The notes under the pieces were generated by a model. It searched no databases. It worked only from the letters and a program-made list of their open reading frames with translations, and was not told where the DNA came from. Of a DNA stretch of 64,000 nucleotides, positions 47,351 to 57,441 are shown piece by piece. The position numbers and the translations under genes were made by a program. The first letter of the stretch is position 1, and each line of letters begins with the position of its first letter. Source of the stretch: Lentinus brumalis (taxonomy: Eukaryota; Basidiomycota; Agaricomycetes; Polyporales; Polyporaceae); the NCBI GenBank assembly GCA_001792895.1, contig MARA01000005.1:1674001-1738000 (forward strand). The letters are read 5' to 3'.

Positions 47351-49805
47351 ACATATCATCCATAATTGAGTACAGAGATTCCCCATAAGATACAAAGACT
47401 CCCAATTCCTCATCGATCGTCCCTGCCAGGAATGGCCTACTTCCCAACAAGTGAAGAAGATTGTCGAGTCACTCAGCGGTGTGGTCCCCATCAAGACGGA
47501 CATGTGCCCGCAGACGTGCATTGTGTATACCGGGCCATACGCGCATCTTGACAGCTGCCCAAAGTGCAAGGAACCGGAGCCTCGCTACCATCTCATCAAT
47601 GGCAAGCGTGTTGCGCGGCGCACTTTCGACACTCAAGGCTCTCTTCGCTTCTGCGGACAACGCTGAGCATATGCACCATTGTCAAGAGGCTCTCAAGAAG
47701 CTATTGGACATGATGGACTCTGACGACAAGCCCGACTTCGCGGACGACATTTTCTTTGGCAACGACTACCTGGACGCTGTTGACGACCTCATCAAAAGAG
47801 TCGACGGTCGTTACAAGAAACGGTACGTCTTACCTGGTGCCGTCATTCCTGGACCCAACAAGCCTCAAGATCTCGACTCGTTCCTCTTCCCTGGAGTCTA
47901 CCACATTGCCGCACTTCAGAACGAGGGACTGAAGATCTGGGATGCCTCACGGCAGGCATACTTTGTCACCCGTCCTATCATTGTCTTCGCCACAACGGAC
48001 ACCGTCGCAATGGCCCATCAATGGGCTTGTCGGCCATAGTGGCAAGTATGGCTGTCGACTCTTCTGTGGGATGCAGGGGCGACATCGTCGCGGTGATGGT
48101 CACTACTATCCAGCGATGTTGAGACCAGACAACGCCGGCCGCGGCAATGATCACCCCAACATCACGGTCGCGGACATCTTTGAGGCTCCGGAATCTACGC
48201 GCGACCGCTACAAGGAGGCTCTGCTTCACGTCCTCACTTCGCCCACCCAGGCCGAGTACGAGAGGCGTCGCCTTGCAACTGGCGTGAGCAGCCCTTCGAT
48301 CTTCAGCGGGCTCCCTCTGAACTTCGGCATTCCAACCTGCTTCCCTGGCGACATCATGCACCACCTCTCTCTCAACGTGACCGATGTCATGATCAAGTTA
48401 AGTTATTCTGTGGCTCGTTCAAGCACGCTGAGGACGACAAGCCCGAGGACTGGCCGTGGGCATTCCTGTTCGATGACGACCACTGGGATGAGCACGGCGC
48501 ACTTATAGCAGCTCTGACGCTGTTCCTCCCTGGCTCGATGGACTGGCCCCCTCGGAACATCGCCAAGAAGATGAACAGCAGCTACAAGGCTTGGGAGTTC
48601 ATGTACTATTTCTATGCCATTCTCCCTGGGCTCGCTTGGGCGACTATGGACCCTGAGTACTATTAACACTACTGCAAACTCGTCGCTGGTGCCCGCTTTG
48701 CCCTCCTCGTCGAGCAGCCGATGGCGCTGCGTGCGCACTTCAACAAGCTGCTCATCGAGTTCGTTGAGGAGTTCGAGGAGAAGTATTACGCCCGGCGGCT
48801 TGACCATCTCCACTTCTGCCGCCCCAGTATTCACCTGCTCCCCCACCTCATTCCAGAATGCCAATGCGTCGGGCCGCAGTGGCTACACTCGCAGTGGCCG
48901 ATGGAGAATGCGATAGGCCACCTTACGTGCGAGATCTGCTCGCACGTCTTCCCATACACCAATCTTTCGGAGCGCGCGACAGCCGTTGCCAGATATGTGC
49001 CCTCTTCAACACGTCTCCCGAACTCACGGACCCCGAGACCCTGCCAAAAGGAGCCATCGTCCTCGGTGACGGCTATGTGCTGCTTGAATGGGGCCGGGAC
49101 AAGGCTGCGCGCAATCTGGAGGGGTCCGAGGCGGCTGCGGTGAGGACCTACTTGGAGCGTGGCATCAATGTCCCCGTGGCCTGGCACCCTGCGGTGTGGA
49201 AATGGGCACGCATGCTCCTTCCAAACGGTCAGATCACGCGGTCGGCTTTCAGAGAATGCCCAGGCGAGGCCCGAGGGAACCCTGTCCATCGCGCGCGCAT
49301 GGTCAAGGTACGCGCACTGCTGTTATCATGTCATAGTCCCAAGCACTAATATGCCGTCACGGTTTATGCAGCTCAAGAGCGGTCGCTTCGCAGAGGTGCA
49401 ATACTTACTACTTCCCTCTGAATGTCCCTCGCGCAGACGGTACGAAGGAAACGCGCCACCTTGCCATGATGTCTGAATTTACGCGGCCAGACTCTGATAT
49501 CACCCGACAGACCCACGGCGTGCTCCTGGCATGCTGTTATCAAGGAGCCGAGTCGCGCCGAGTTGTCGACGCGCAGGAGATTGTATCTGTTGTGGGCATG
49601 GTCCCATTGCCTGCCCGTCCCGCAGAAGCCGCGAACTTGCGATACCGCGAGCTTTTTTCTCGGCGGTACTTTGTGATTGAGAAGCTTGGGTTTGACATGA
49701 CCTGGATAGGCCGTGTGGATGACCCGCGGGAGGAGGAAGAGGGAGGTGGACAGGATGATGCATAGCTACTCTGTTGTACATGATATTACACTTCATATCT
49801 TCGTT

Positions 49806-51011
49806 CTACATCCCTCCATGGCGCGGTCCAAAGTCACATGTGTACTCACACCACTCAATTCCTTCCCCATCCCGCGCTGATGCCCTCGATGATTCCGCTG
49901 GCTCATCCGCGACTCGAATGGCCCACTCCGATCCCTGCGCGTGCGACGTCTTGCTGGATCCCAATGCGAAGCCCGGTGTTCTGAAGACCAGTAGCGTGCT
50001 TGAGTAGCCCTTGGGTTGCTGACCGGCGGGACGACAAGAACGACGAGGAGTTGACACCTTCCCAGAACAAGAGGAAGCCTGCGCGATGCCGGCGTGACCA
50101 GGTGCCTCTGCACGACGAGGCAGCGTGTGTGATGAGCAAAGCTCAGAAACCCGAGATGGAGCAGGGATATCCGATTGTGCAGACGTCGAAGCAGCCAGGT
50201 GACCAGGGTCAACAGGGCTATGGAAGAGAGGTACAGGCGGCCGAGTACGAGCGTGCTTGGCCGTGGGAGGAGAACACGGAGGCGGGGGTGGGGGAGGAGC
50301 CAAGCCCGCTATACTTGATGGGTTTGACCAGATATCGTATGACTCTAGCCAAGCAATGAGACGGACTCACCTCATGGTACCCCAACCATGCACGTATATG
50401 TGTTCCTCAATAGCGTCCACCTGTCGCATCTTCTCCCGCACCTCCTCCATACCCTCTTCGAGCAGTCTCTTCACTGACTGGCGCGTGTCGCTGCTCCGCG
50501 CGGCCTCCATCTTGCATGCGGCCTGGGCTGCTGCGACTGCCACACGTAGAAGGGCTTGAGTAGCTTCGTGCTCGACTGACTCGCCCAGCATGTCTGTGTA
50601 GAGCGCACAGGCCTCGATAAGGCAGCCACGTGGGGTTTGAGGTAGCTGATCTTCCCTGGTGTACAAGACGGTCAGTCAAATATATACGCACACCCATATC
50701 CCAACTCACCGTATTGGGGCCTCCGAAGCCAGCGATTCCCACCATTCACGCAGATCCGCCGGCATGTTCGCCACGAAGTTGTCAGTATCAGAGTCCGAGG
50801 TGCTGTCAGAGTTGTCAGCATCGCCATCGTAGCCACCGTCTTGCTGCGAGGGGACTTCTGGTAAGAGAGGCATTTTTGGGGGAAGGCCAAGACGCGAACG
50901 TAAATCTTGCGAAGCCGTCGATCTTGGGATCGTCGCACACGTGTGGGCGTCAAATCCTTCGCGCTTCTCTCCTCCTCCCACCACGTCGTCCACTTCATCC
51001 CATGTAGACAT
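49806..51011 (-). CDS. Plavaka-borne accessory protein of unknown function, intact
   Basis: Not recognised. CDS complement(49806..50313, 50371..50655, 50710..51011) gives 364 residues. Both introns (54 and 57 bp) have GTGAGT donors and AG acceptors and keep phase; no stop or frameshift is seen, in contrast to the dead transposase next door. The start is ATG at 51011 (MSTWDEVDDVVGGG). Residues 60-80 are acidic (DGDADNSDSTSDSDTD), 85-100 read ADLREWWESLASEAP, residues about 110-195 are helical and charged, a likely coiled coil (RQSVKRLLEEGMEEVREKMR), followed by a polyproline run and a disordered tail ending CEYTCDFGPRHGGM. It converges on the transposase (stops 40 bp apart) and diverges from the next gene with only 24 bp between ATGs. 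Probably a second protein needed by, or hitch-hiking on, the transposon. Confidence 0.65.
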
Positions 51012-51035
51012 TGTAGCATATAGCCACTGTAAATT

Positions 51036-53390
51036 ATGACCTCACCCGGACATTCACCCGATACTTTCTCTACTGGCTCCCCTGATACCCATCATCGCTC
51101 TTCTACCTTCTTCTCGGACTCATCACATCATCACCAGACCCCGCACTTGGACTCGTCGCGCTCGCGTCGCTCGCACTCAAATGCAGGAACACCGTTAATG
51201 ACAGATGAATTTGGCCTGCCTGTACAGCACGCACCAACGCAGTCAGGGGTACGTGTCGCACATACCTAGTGTGGTCTACGCTGACCTCATCGTTACAGGC
51301 ATACTATGTCCCTGCTCACGACATGGGCTGGGGCAACCCATCCAATGGAGGCGCACATCTCACAGAAGTTGTCTACAGGATCAAGAAATTAGAGGAGGAC
51401 ATGAAAGACGTTCGGTGAGTCTTCGGCATATTGCGCGCGCACGGACATTGACAAACGTGAATGATAGGAATGCGCTCTCTGATCCTCGTGCAGAGACCTG
51501 CATAGTATCATGCACTCCAGCGTATCAGCTCATCACGATCCTCCAGAGATCTTGTTTGGAATATGTCTGCATCTGGGAAGGGTCAACTAGGTGCGTATAT
51601 GCAGCCTTTTGGCATGTGGAGACTGACAGGAGTTTGCAGGCGAGCTCGAGGACGCTGTGCGCACCTCCGTCAAGGGCACGCACGCGCTGGTGCCAGGAGA
51701 GGAGCCTGGAGATGATTGCGTCAGGACCCACAAGGACTTCCCCCAGGTGAGCGTGCATTGCACACGCGCACGGTCCTTGACTCACTGCGCCCAGATCAAG
51801 AACTGGATTGAGACGATCTGGAACAGGGTGGGATCGAAGGAAGACAAGGGTTAAGGAAGACAAGGGTTCAACCACGGCCGTCAGGCTGCGTGGCAAGGCT
51901 GCCATGAAGGACGGCAAGAACAAGACAGCTGCCTTTGTCGAGAACGTCGATGGCACTCGCGCCGATCCCACATCTGTCAAGGCAGCACGCAACTTTGGCC
52001 GTGAGTTCATCACGATGCTCAAGGTGCTCGGCATGCACCTCAAGGACCTCTGGAAGGACGTCGACCCGCGCGTCCGCGCGATCTTCTTCACCGCTCTGCG
52101 CATCCTTTGTTTCAACTTTGCGACAACAACTACAAGGCCAACCTCCTTATGAAGACCATCTGGTACAAAGCCGTGAAGCGCAAGCAGGACATGGCAAAGA
52201 AGACTGGAACTACAATCGACCTGGAGGATGCCAAGTTCGCGTTCAGCGATGTGGAGATAGCAGAGGCCAAGCCCGCCGTCAAGCTGAGCGTGCAGCTCGA
52301 GGAAGACAACTCCGACAACGACTCGATCAATGACACCAACCTCTGTGACCGCAAGCCGGCTGAGAAGAAGGTTCCTCCGGGCATTGCAGCTGCAAAGCGC
52401 AAGGCCGACGAACACATCGCTCATGCCGCCAAGCGTGCGCGCACGCAGCCGGGTCAAGGTGAGAATGTACCCCCTGCGTCTGGGCCAGCAGCAGCACTCC
52501 ACAAGGCCGCGCGCACGAGCAAAGCAAAAGGCAGTGCCGACAAGGGCAAGGGTAAGGAGAAAGAACGTGTCAAGAAGTACAAGGTGCATGCACATCGCAC
52601 TCATGAACATGTATGACATATGCTCACACCATCACTCTGCCTAACAGTTTGATGACGATATGTGCGTGGTAGTGCCCTTCTGATTGGTGTACATACTGAC
52701 AGACATGTGCCTAGATATGCGCTGGTAGAGAAGAAGAAGGCCGCCAACGTCCCTGCTATGTCTCCAACTTCCGTCGTGCCCGCCTCTTCGAACGTCGCCG
52801 GTCCATCGACCGCTTGCTCGGCGCATGCACCGCATCACCCGCCTCTCCTTCTCAAGCCAGCCCGGGAAGCTCCGGGGATGTGGTCATCTCCCATGCGATC
52901 ATCACAGCACCTGCGGATGCCGGTACATCCACTCTTGCGAAGCCAAATCCAAAGCCATGCCCTGCTCGCAAGGCGACCTCCTGGCCTCCATGTCCCAACG
53001 CCCTCATAGGAGCCAAGTGAGTGACCTGCACTGCGTAGAATTCTGCGCTGATGTTGTACTACACCCGTCAATGGTATGCGAAAAACCTAGGAAGCGCAGA
53101 AGACTTTGAGGTGCACTACAAGCTCATAGATGCTAAGATCAAACGGGTGAGCATCCTGTACAATCACGCACCGCATCCTGTTCTGATACCCCAACAACAG
53201 AAAATGACCCGTGAATACAACAAGGTTCGTACTTCTCCAACAATCCTACTGCGGCATTGCTGATCCCTTCATCTCTACCAGGCAAACACAGGCCTTGGAG
53301 ATTCTGCGGCGGAGACGGCTCCCGAGGCCCGTAAAGGTGCGCTACTACCGCTGCACGCAGGATTGTTGATGCTCACTTATGCGACGATAG
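51036..53390 (+). pseudogene. Second Plavaka-borne accessory gene, decayed
   Basis: Not recognised. Exon 1 51036-51248 (MTSPGHSPDTFSTGSPDTHH, Ser/His-rich) joins at GTACGT to exon 2 from 51299 (AYYVPAHDMGWGNPSNGGAH, then a helical VVYRIKKLEEDMKDVR). Later exons are clear from conserved-looking, hydrophilic sequence: LEDAVRTSVKGTHALVPGEE, IKNWIETIWNRVGSKEDKG, KAARNFGREFITMLKVLGMH, CDNNYKANLLMKTIWYKAVK, and near the end WYAKNLGSAEDFEVHYKLID. A 16-bp tandem duplication (51837-51852 and 51853-51868) breaks the frame after SKEDKG, and a second shift lies near 52110. Lys/Arg-rich segments (KRKADEHIAHAAKRART) suggest a nuclear, DNA-binding product in intact relatives. Confidence 0.5.
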
Positions 53391-53806
53391 CCCCTTGAGA
53401 GGAGTTGCACGCGCTGCTCGTGGCACCTGGTAGGCAGCCACGGAGACTGTATTGGACGCAGCGCATACGAGAAGACCCGGAGGCGTACGAATGGACCCAG
53501 ACCCGCGTGTATATCACTGTATTGCTACCGTATTGTACTGTATTGTGTCGTATTATGGACCAAGTATCAAGTGATTTGACCCGTCCACAATGCACATGAG
53601 CGAGTACAGCCCAATACAGCCCAATACGCCACAATACACTGTCTTACGGGGGTCTCACGCTGTCGTGTGCACTCTTCGGACTGTGGCATACAGGGAAATA
53701 TGGCTGACATGTGTATACCTCGCATTTGTGTAATTCTATGTATGGTATGAGACTATACGGGGTCATACGTATGGACCCACGCGGATATGCGCGAGATCTC
53801 ACTGGG
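53391..53806. repeat. Right subterminal region of the Plavaka element
   Basis: Contains clustered words in both orientations: GTATTGCTACCGTATTG, ACTGTATTGTGTCGTATT (53515-53555) and CCCAATACAGCCCAATACGCC (53608-53630). Dense, inverted short repeats next to the TIR fit transposase-binding sites. Confidence 0.55.
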
Positions 53807-54037
53807 GCTCAGGATCGACAACCTCTCTGCGCTCTCTGTTGCGAAAAATCCTGAGCACCACGGCCGCATGAAGCACCTCAATCTGCGGTTCTACTGGCTC
53901 CGGGATGAAGTAGCCAAGGGTCGCATCAAGATGGTCCATCTGCGCACCTCAGACATGCCTGCTGACATTCTTACAAAGCTGGCTAAGCCGAAGGTGCTCG
54001 AGATGTGCAGCATGCTCGGATTGGGGACTTGACTGGT

Positions 54038-54423
54038 CAAGGGGGAGTGTTGAACTCGGAGCTCTATCTCCAGTTATTGTGACGGCGTCAAGTCCGTACT
54101 TGCACGCAAGGACACCACTATGCAGTGCACTCTACTAGCGCCCCAAAGTGCTAGCTGACGCCCTTCTTCCTTTCCGCTATATCGGTGCTTCTTTATGTTT
54201 TCTATTTCCCGGGATTGAACTCTTGACCTCCGCACTTTTCATGCATTTTTCTTTTCGCTCTTTGTTGATTTTCTTTGGCGCTTTTCTGCCTGTGGCTGTT
54301 ACAACTGTATAGCTTATGTAACATGCACCGTAGACAGCGCGCTCATCGAGCTCTGGGGTCCTCAGACTTCACAGAGCTCGACATAGGCCATTGTCATCGC
54401 TCTGAGGCACACTGCAGTCAACA
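54038..54423 (+). repeat. Copia polypurine tract and 3' LTR (54048-54423)
   Basis: AAGGGGGAG directly precedes TGTTGAACTCGG, the plus-strand priming site. The LTR is 376 bp, ends GCAGTCAACA, and shows the uninterrupted sequence at the HEL insertion point (GCATTTTTCTTTTCGC). Confidence 0.9.
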
Positions 54424-55817
54424 AGCCTTGCACCAAAAGAGGTGCAAACTCTAGGGGAGGGCAACTGCTGGCCAGCCAGAATGCTTTGCAATAATGGCAA
54501 TGGCCACACTGCTGAACTGGACACATGTCACAGACCCAGCCTGCATCCAGTCCAGCATGCAGCAGCTGGTGTTCTTGTCTAGAAACCCATCTGAGACACT
54601 GAAGCTGAGCTAGCTGCACTAGGGTGCATGGCAAGCTCAGTCTGGCCAAACACCCGAGGCCTACTGTACCATAAGGAAAACAGGCCATAGTGAAGTCTGT
54701 CTGTACTCTGAAGATCCAGTTTTGCTTTGGGGCCAGATAGTGTACTCACTGGATGATGGAAGTGTTGCTACAAAGCAGCATTTGCAGCAATCAGTCATAG
54801 CACCAAAGTCTGCTTCCTGCAAATGTGAACAGACAGTGGAGCAGGGTGTGCCAATCTACTCTGGGTATGCAGAGTAGAGACAGACAAGGATGCTGCAAAG
54901 TTGAAACCAGTGAATTGCTGGTGATGCACAATGTACTAGTAGACTTCTATTGGGCTACTCCTCACAGAACATTTCCTATACAAAATAGTCATTATTTTTC
55001 TATACCTACTTTGCCAATGCTACCAGCGTAGCAACCAACAAGAGTGACCCATGAGTATCACAGGCCCCTATATTGTTGGGCTTATCAAAAGTGGTTTGGT
55101 GACAATAACTGAGGCAGAGCCATTGTCACAGCAACTTGTGGGAGATATGTCTAGAGGCACAATGGGGAGAACAATAAGTGGAAAGCAGTGAGTTGAAGTT
55201 GAGCTTTGTGACAGTGAATTATGATTCACATGTAGGTGATGCACAGGGGGGGGCAGTTTCATCTCAGTGCAGTATCCTGAGTATTCCAAGTGGTAGAAGG
55301 TGAGAGAGAGCTCTATGATGGAGGGCAACCACTGGGGCAGCAAGGCAAGACCCAAGGAAGATGCTGCAGCAAGCACCAGACACAAGTTGGCTTGTAAAGT
55401 TGCGTCTTACAGACTCCGCATCTCCAGAGCATGCAGGACCAAAGATCTGCCCAAGAGCGGGAGACAGCAATGAGGGCAAGTAATCAGAGTATGATCTGCC
55501 CAGGAGACACAGACAACATGCATGAGTTTCCAGCATTCTGTGGCAGGATCACTGCGAGGGTTGTCATCAGATGTGTGTGGGTCTAGAAAGTCGTACTCCA
55601 GTGGGGGTGTATGCCCACCAGATGGGGCATTCGGAAGCGGATGAGGCTTTGATATGTTGCAAGACAGCTCCGTGGTCGGGCCATGGCCTGCACCAGATAA
55701 GGGGACTCCTGGTTGCACTTGAGTCCAAGAGTCTTGAGGTGTCAATGAGGGAGGTGATGCAGCATGCGGATGGCCTGCATTGAGGGACGGGGGAGCTTGG
55801 GGAACAAATGGAAGCAG
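54424..55817. other. Unassigned stretch between two copia LTRs
   Basis: No intact gene. Minus-strand frames near 54420-54690 and 55410-55745 encode cysteine-rich segments (VCDMCPVQQCGHCHYC; HVVCVSWADHTLITCPHCC), which could be remnants of zinc-cluster exons, but no family was recognised and no exon chain could be built. Confidence 0.35.
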
Positions 55818-56241
55818 TGTTGGCTGCAGTGTGCCTCAGAGCGATCACAATGGCCTATGTCGAGCTCTGTGAAGTCTGATATATTGACAAAAGCGAATCT
55901 ACACACCTATGTCGAGCTCTGTGAAGTCTAAGGACCCCAGAGCTCGACGAGCGCGCTGTCTACGGTGCGTGTTACATAAGCTATACAGTTGTAACAGCCA
56001 CAGGCAGAAAAGCGCCAAAATAAATCAACAAAGAGCGAAAAGAAAAATGCATGAAAAGTGCGGAGGTCAAGAGTTCAATCCCGGAAAATAGAAAACTTAA
56101 AGAAGCGCCGATATATCGGAAAGGAAGAAGGGTGTCAGCTAGCGCGTTGGGGCGCTAGTAGGGTGCACTGCATGTGTCCTTGCGTGCAACTATGGACTTG
56201 ACGCTGTCACAGGAACCGGAGATAGAGCTCCGAGTTCAACA
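55818..56241 (-). mobile_element. Solo LTR of the same copia family, inverted, perfect 5-bp duplication
   Basis: Reverse-complement copia LTR (TGTTGGCTGCAG... to ...GAGTTCAACA), 424 bp, flanked by AGCAG on both sides (55813-55817 and 56242-56246). Left by LTR-LTR recombination. It carries the duplicated GACTTCACAGAGCTCGACAT segment, like the 5' LTR of the full element. Confidence 0.95.
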
Positions 56242-57037
56242 AGCAGCCCATTTGCATGCGCTTTAGGGAACATGGCATCGATGGACATAAGCTTGCAATG
56301 GATCATGTCAAATCATGTGATGCTGTTCTCTTGCTCATGGAGTCCATCACCCAGTATCCAGGACACTCGCAGGGTGACCTATGTGAGATGGAAGGTCCTG
56401 CACACAAGCTCCACACACACATTGTTCCCCTGCATTACCTTGAGATCTGGAACCATCTTGAACTTGGTTGTCCAATGAAATAGGTCCTGCTCTCGCCTCT
56501 CCAAGAACCTATTGACAAGCTTGTGTCTCTAGGTCATGATATTCAGAACAGAGGACTTACTCAGTAACTGTCTTGCACTGAGTCTCTGCCTTTGCAGCCT
56601 CCTCACGTGTGTTGCTGCCTGCAGGTTTTTTGGCATGCTTGTTGTCCATGTACCAGAAAGACCAGTATACAGTGGATAGTGGGACGCAAGGCAAAGCAAG
56701 AACAATAGAGAGATGAATGCAGTGAGGAGGCAAGCAACACACTTCCCAATGCTTAGGTTGCCTTACATGGAGTGGCAGATCACTGGAATCGTTGCTGGAC
56801 ACATCATGGCTCCATACCCCCATGTGCATACTTCCTCTTATGTGAGTTGACATAGGAAGTGCGCGTGGTGCCTATGGATGCATCATCAAGCCTTGTACTG
56901 TAACACTGCGGAAGGGGTACAAACCAGATTGTAGATCTCGAAGATGATCTACCTGGCACACCTGTATTGTGGGTAATAGAGATCTTGATACTAGCACTGT
57001 ACTCAGCAGCCAGGCAGAGCTCCTCGTGGAATGTGTC
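56242..57037. other. Unassigned stretch
   Basis: Before the solo LTR inserted, this was continuous with 55817. No gene recognised; the minus strand continues after the TGA at 57038 with an open, plausible reading (FHEELCLAAEYSASIKISIT) for about 75 bases. Confidence 0.4.
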
Positions 57038-57441
57038 TCATGTCTCCACAGCACGGGGAGCGAGAGTGCTATAATAGCAGAAGATGGCAATGATCCCTTC
57101 CAGAAGCTTGCATTGCTCTTCATCCAGGAGGTCGAAGAGGTCGCTGTGCACAATATCAGCCCAGAATCCATTCCACACAGCTGCTGGCAGAGTGTGCGCA
57201 GCTTCAAGCGTGGTAGGTAGATAGATCTGTTGTGTCGTGAGAGTATGGGGTTCGTATGTACAATGTACCAAGGGGGAGTGAGGCAAGAACTCACCATCTG
57301 TTGGAGATGCGCTGTGCGCAACCTGTCTACCATAAGCTTCAGCTTAACCAGTGGCCTCCCCTCCAGCTCAGCAATGCGTGTTGGATAGACAATCTTGAGA
57401 TGTGGATAGGCGGGCCTGACACGCGTAGTCTGACGGCCCAT
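57038..57441 (-). pseudogene. Remnant of a minus-strand gene of unknown family
   Basis: Two exons joined in phase: 57441-57295 (GRQTTRVRPAYPHLKIVYPT to LRTAHLQQM) and about 57226-57038 (IYLPTTLEAAHTLPAAVWNG, FWADIVHSDLFDLLDEEQCK), with a GTGAGT...CAACAG intron. The TGA at 57040-57038 interrupts a frame that stays similar in character beyond it, so this is probably a nonsense mutation. The helical, acidic and aromatic-rich composition suggests a real domain, but I cannot name it. A serine-rich stretch on the same strand (57450-57740) may be its N-terminal exon. Confidence 0.4.

Larger units (their letters stand above)
38425..47452 (+). mobile_element. HEL copy 2, inserted in the Plavaka transposase, containing a LINE
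   Basis: Same ends as copy 1 (TACGATCGATGAG... and ...CCCAACAAGT; inverted partner TTCCTCATCGATCGT at 47406-47420). Removing exactly T...T joins the transposase codons CTG GAG AAG AT|G AAG AAG ATT in frame without any duplicated base. About 4.0 kb without the LINE, with visually high identity to copy 1 and differences largely C/T and G/A. It keeps the minisatellite and the fold-back element and lacks the hAT insertions. Confidence 0.7.
37566..49765 (+). pseudogene. Plavaka-type transposase, split by HEL copy 2 and decayed
   Basis: ATG at 37566 (MSAKGKNPQGDDAPQFFCDC). An intron 37816-37871 (GTGAGT...CTCACAG) is followed by an acidic linker with a TAG near 38009 and a frame change. The frame then reads EEPPPYGWYKAVGAPKIIHL to ELPTLEKM and, after HEL copy 2, KKIVESLSGVVPIKTDMC, TYTGPYAHL-type and CPKC motifs (47453-47570). 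The core has NGLVGHSGKYGCRLFCGMQG, HYYPAMLRP and FPGDIMHHLSLNVTD (48000-48390). The C-terminal half continues to RYRELFSRRYFVIEKLGFDM and stops at 49765. The family matches the Tnp2-like Plavaka transposases of Agaricomycetes. Several frameshifts (47660, 48035, 48400) and a TAA near 48664 make it inactive. Confidence 0.8.
37238..53806 (+). mobile_element. Plavaka-type (CACTA-related) DNA transposon inside copia RNase H
   Basis: Terminal inverted repeats CCCAGTGAAATCTCGC (left) and CCCAGTGAGATCTCGC (right, reverse complement), with GCTCAGG directly repeated outside (37231-37237 and 53807-53813); intact copia needs only one copy. About 7.5 kb without HEL copy 2. Gene order: transposase (plus), a minus-strand gene converging on it, then a plus-strand gene diverging from that one. 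The right 300 bp carry many CAATAC/GTATTG words. Confidence 0.85.
33241..54032 (+). pseudogene. Copia gag-pol polyprotein, decayed and split by the Plavaka insertion
   Basis: Gag starts at the ATG at 33241 (MAPSAATFPKLTNRNYQQWK) and runs to about 33850; no CCHC knuckle is left. The protease signature NTDTGASAHM lies at about 33940, GAG-pre-integrase at 34350-34500 (LWHQRCSHVNLDDLRSV), integrase core to 35013 (DNKG-like DDKGGEY, QNGVAERANRT), a proline-rich linker at 35270-35700, RT at 35790-36840 and RNase H at 36840-37237 plus 53814-54032 (KNPEHHGRMKHLNLRFYWLR, then MPADILTK). Lesions: frameshifts near 33860, 34570, 35750 and 36345, stops at 35011 and 36834, another near 36921. The RT motif is FVDN where YVDD is usual, a change that alone should abolish catalysis. 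The last residues rejoin in frame across the insertion (SASKLR then IDNLSALS). Confidence 0.9.
23277..54423 (+). mobile_element. Copia (Ty1-type) retrotransposon split by two large nested insertions
   Basis: The two LTRs start TGTTGAACTCGGAGCTC and end CAACA, and lie 31 kb apart. Removing the HEL complex (23464-32790) and the Plavaka complex (37238-53813, with one target copy) leaves about 5.2 kb, a normal copia size: LTR, tRNA-primer site, gag, protease, integrase, RT, RNase H, polypurine tract, LTR. RNase H reads in frame across the Plavaka insertion point. The outer flanks (GGGGT at 23272-23276, AGCCT at 54424-54428) do not match, and the 5' LTR carries a segment duplication that the 3' LTR lacks. 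Confidence 0.9.

Noticed and set aside
49500..49796. Minus-strand frame over the transposase 3' end
   Set aside because: Opposite the clearly conserved C-terminal part of the Plavaka transposase; composition-driven shadow.
53787..54032. Stand-alone small gene with RNase H-like C-terminus
   Set aside because: It is the 3' remainder of the copia RNase H, continuous with 37237 once the Plavaka element is removed; its first codons belong to the transposon end.
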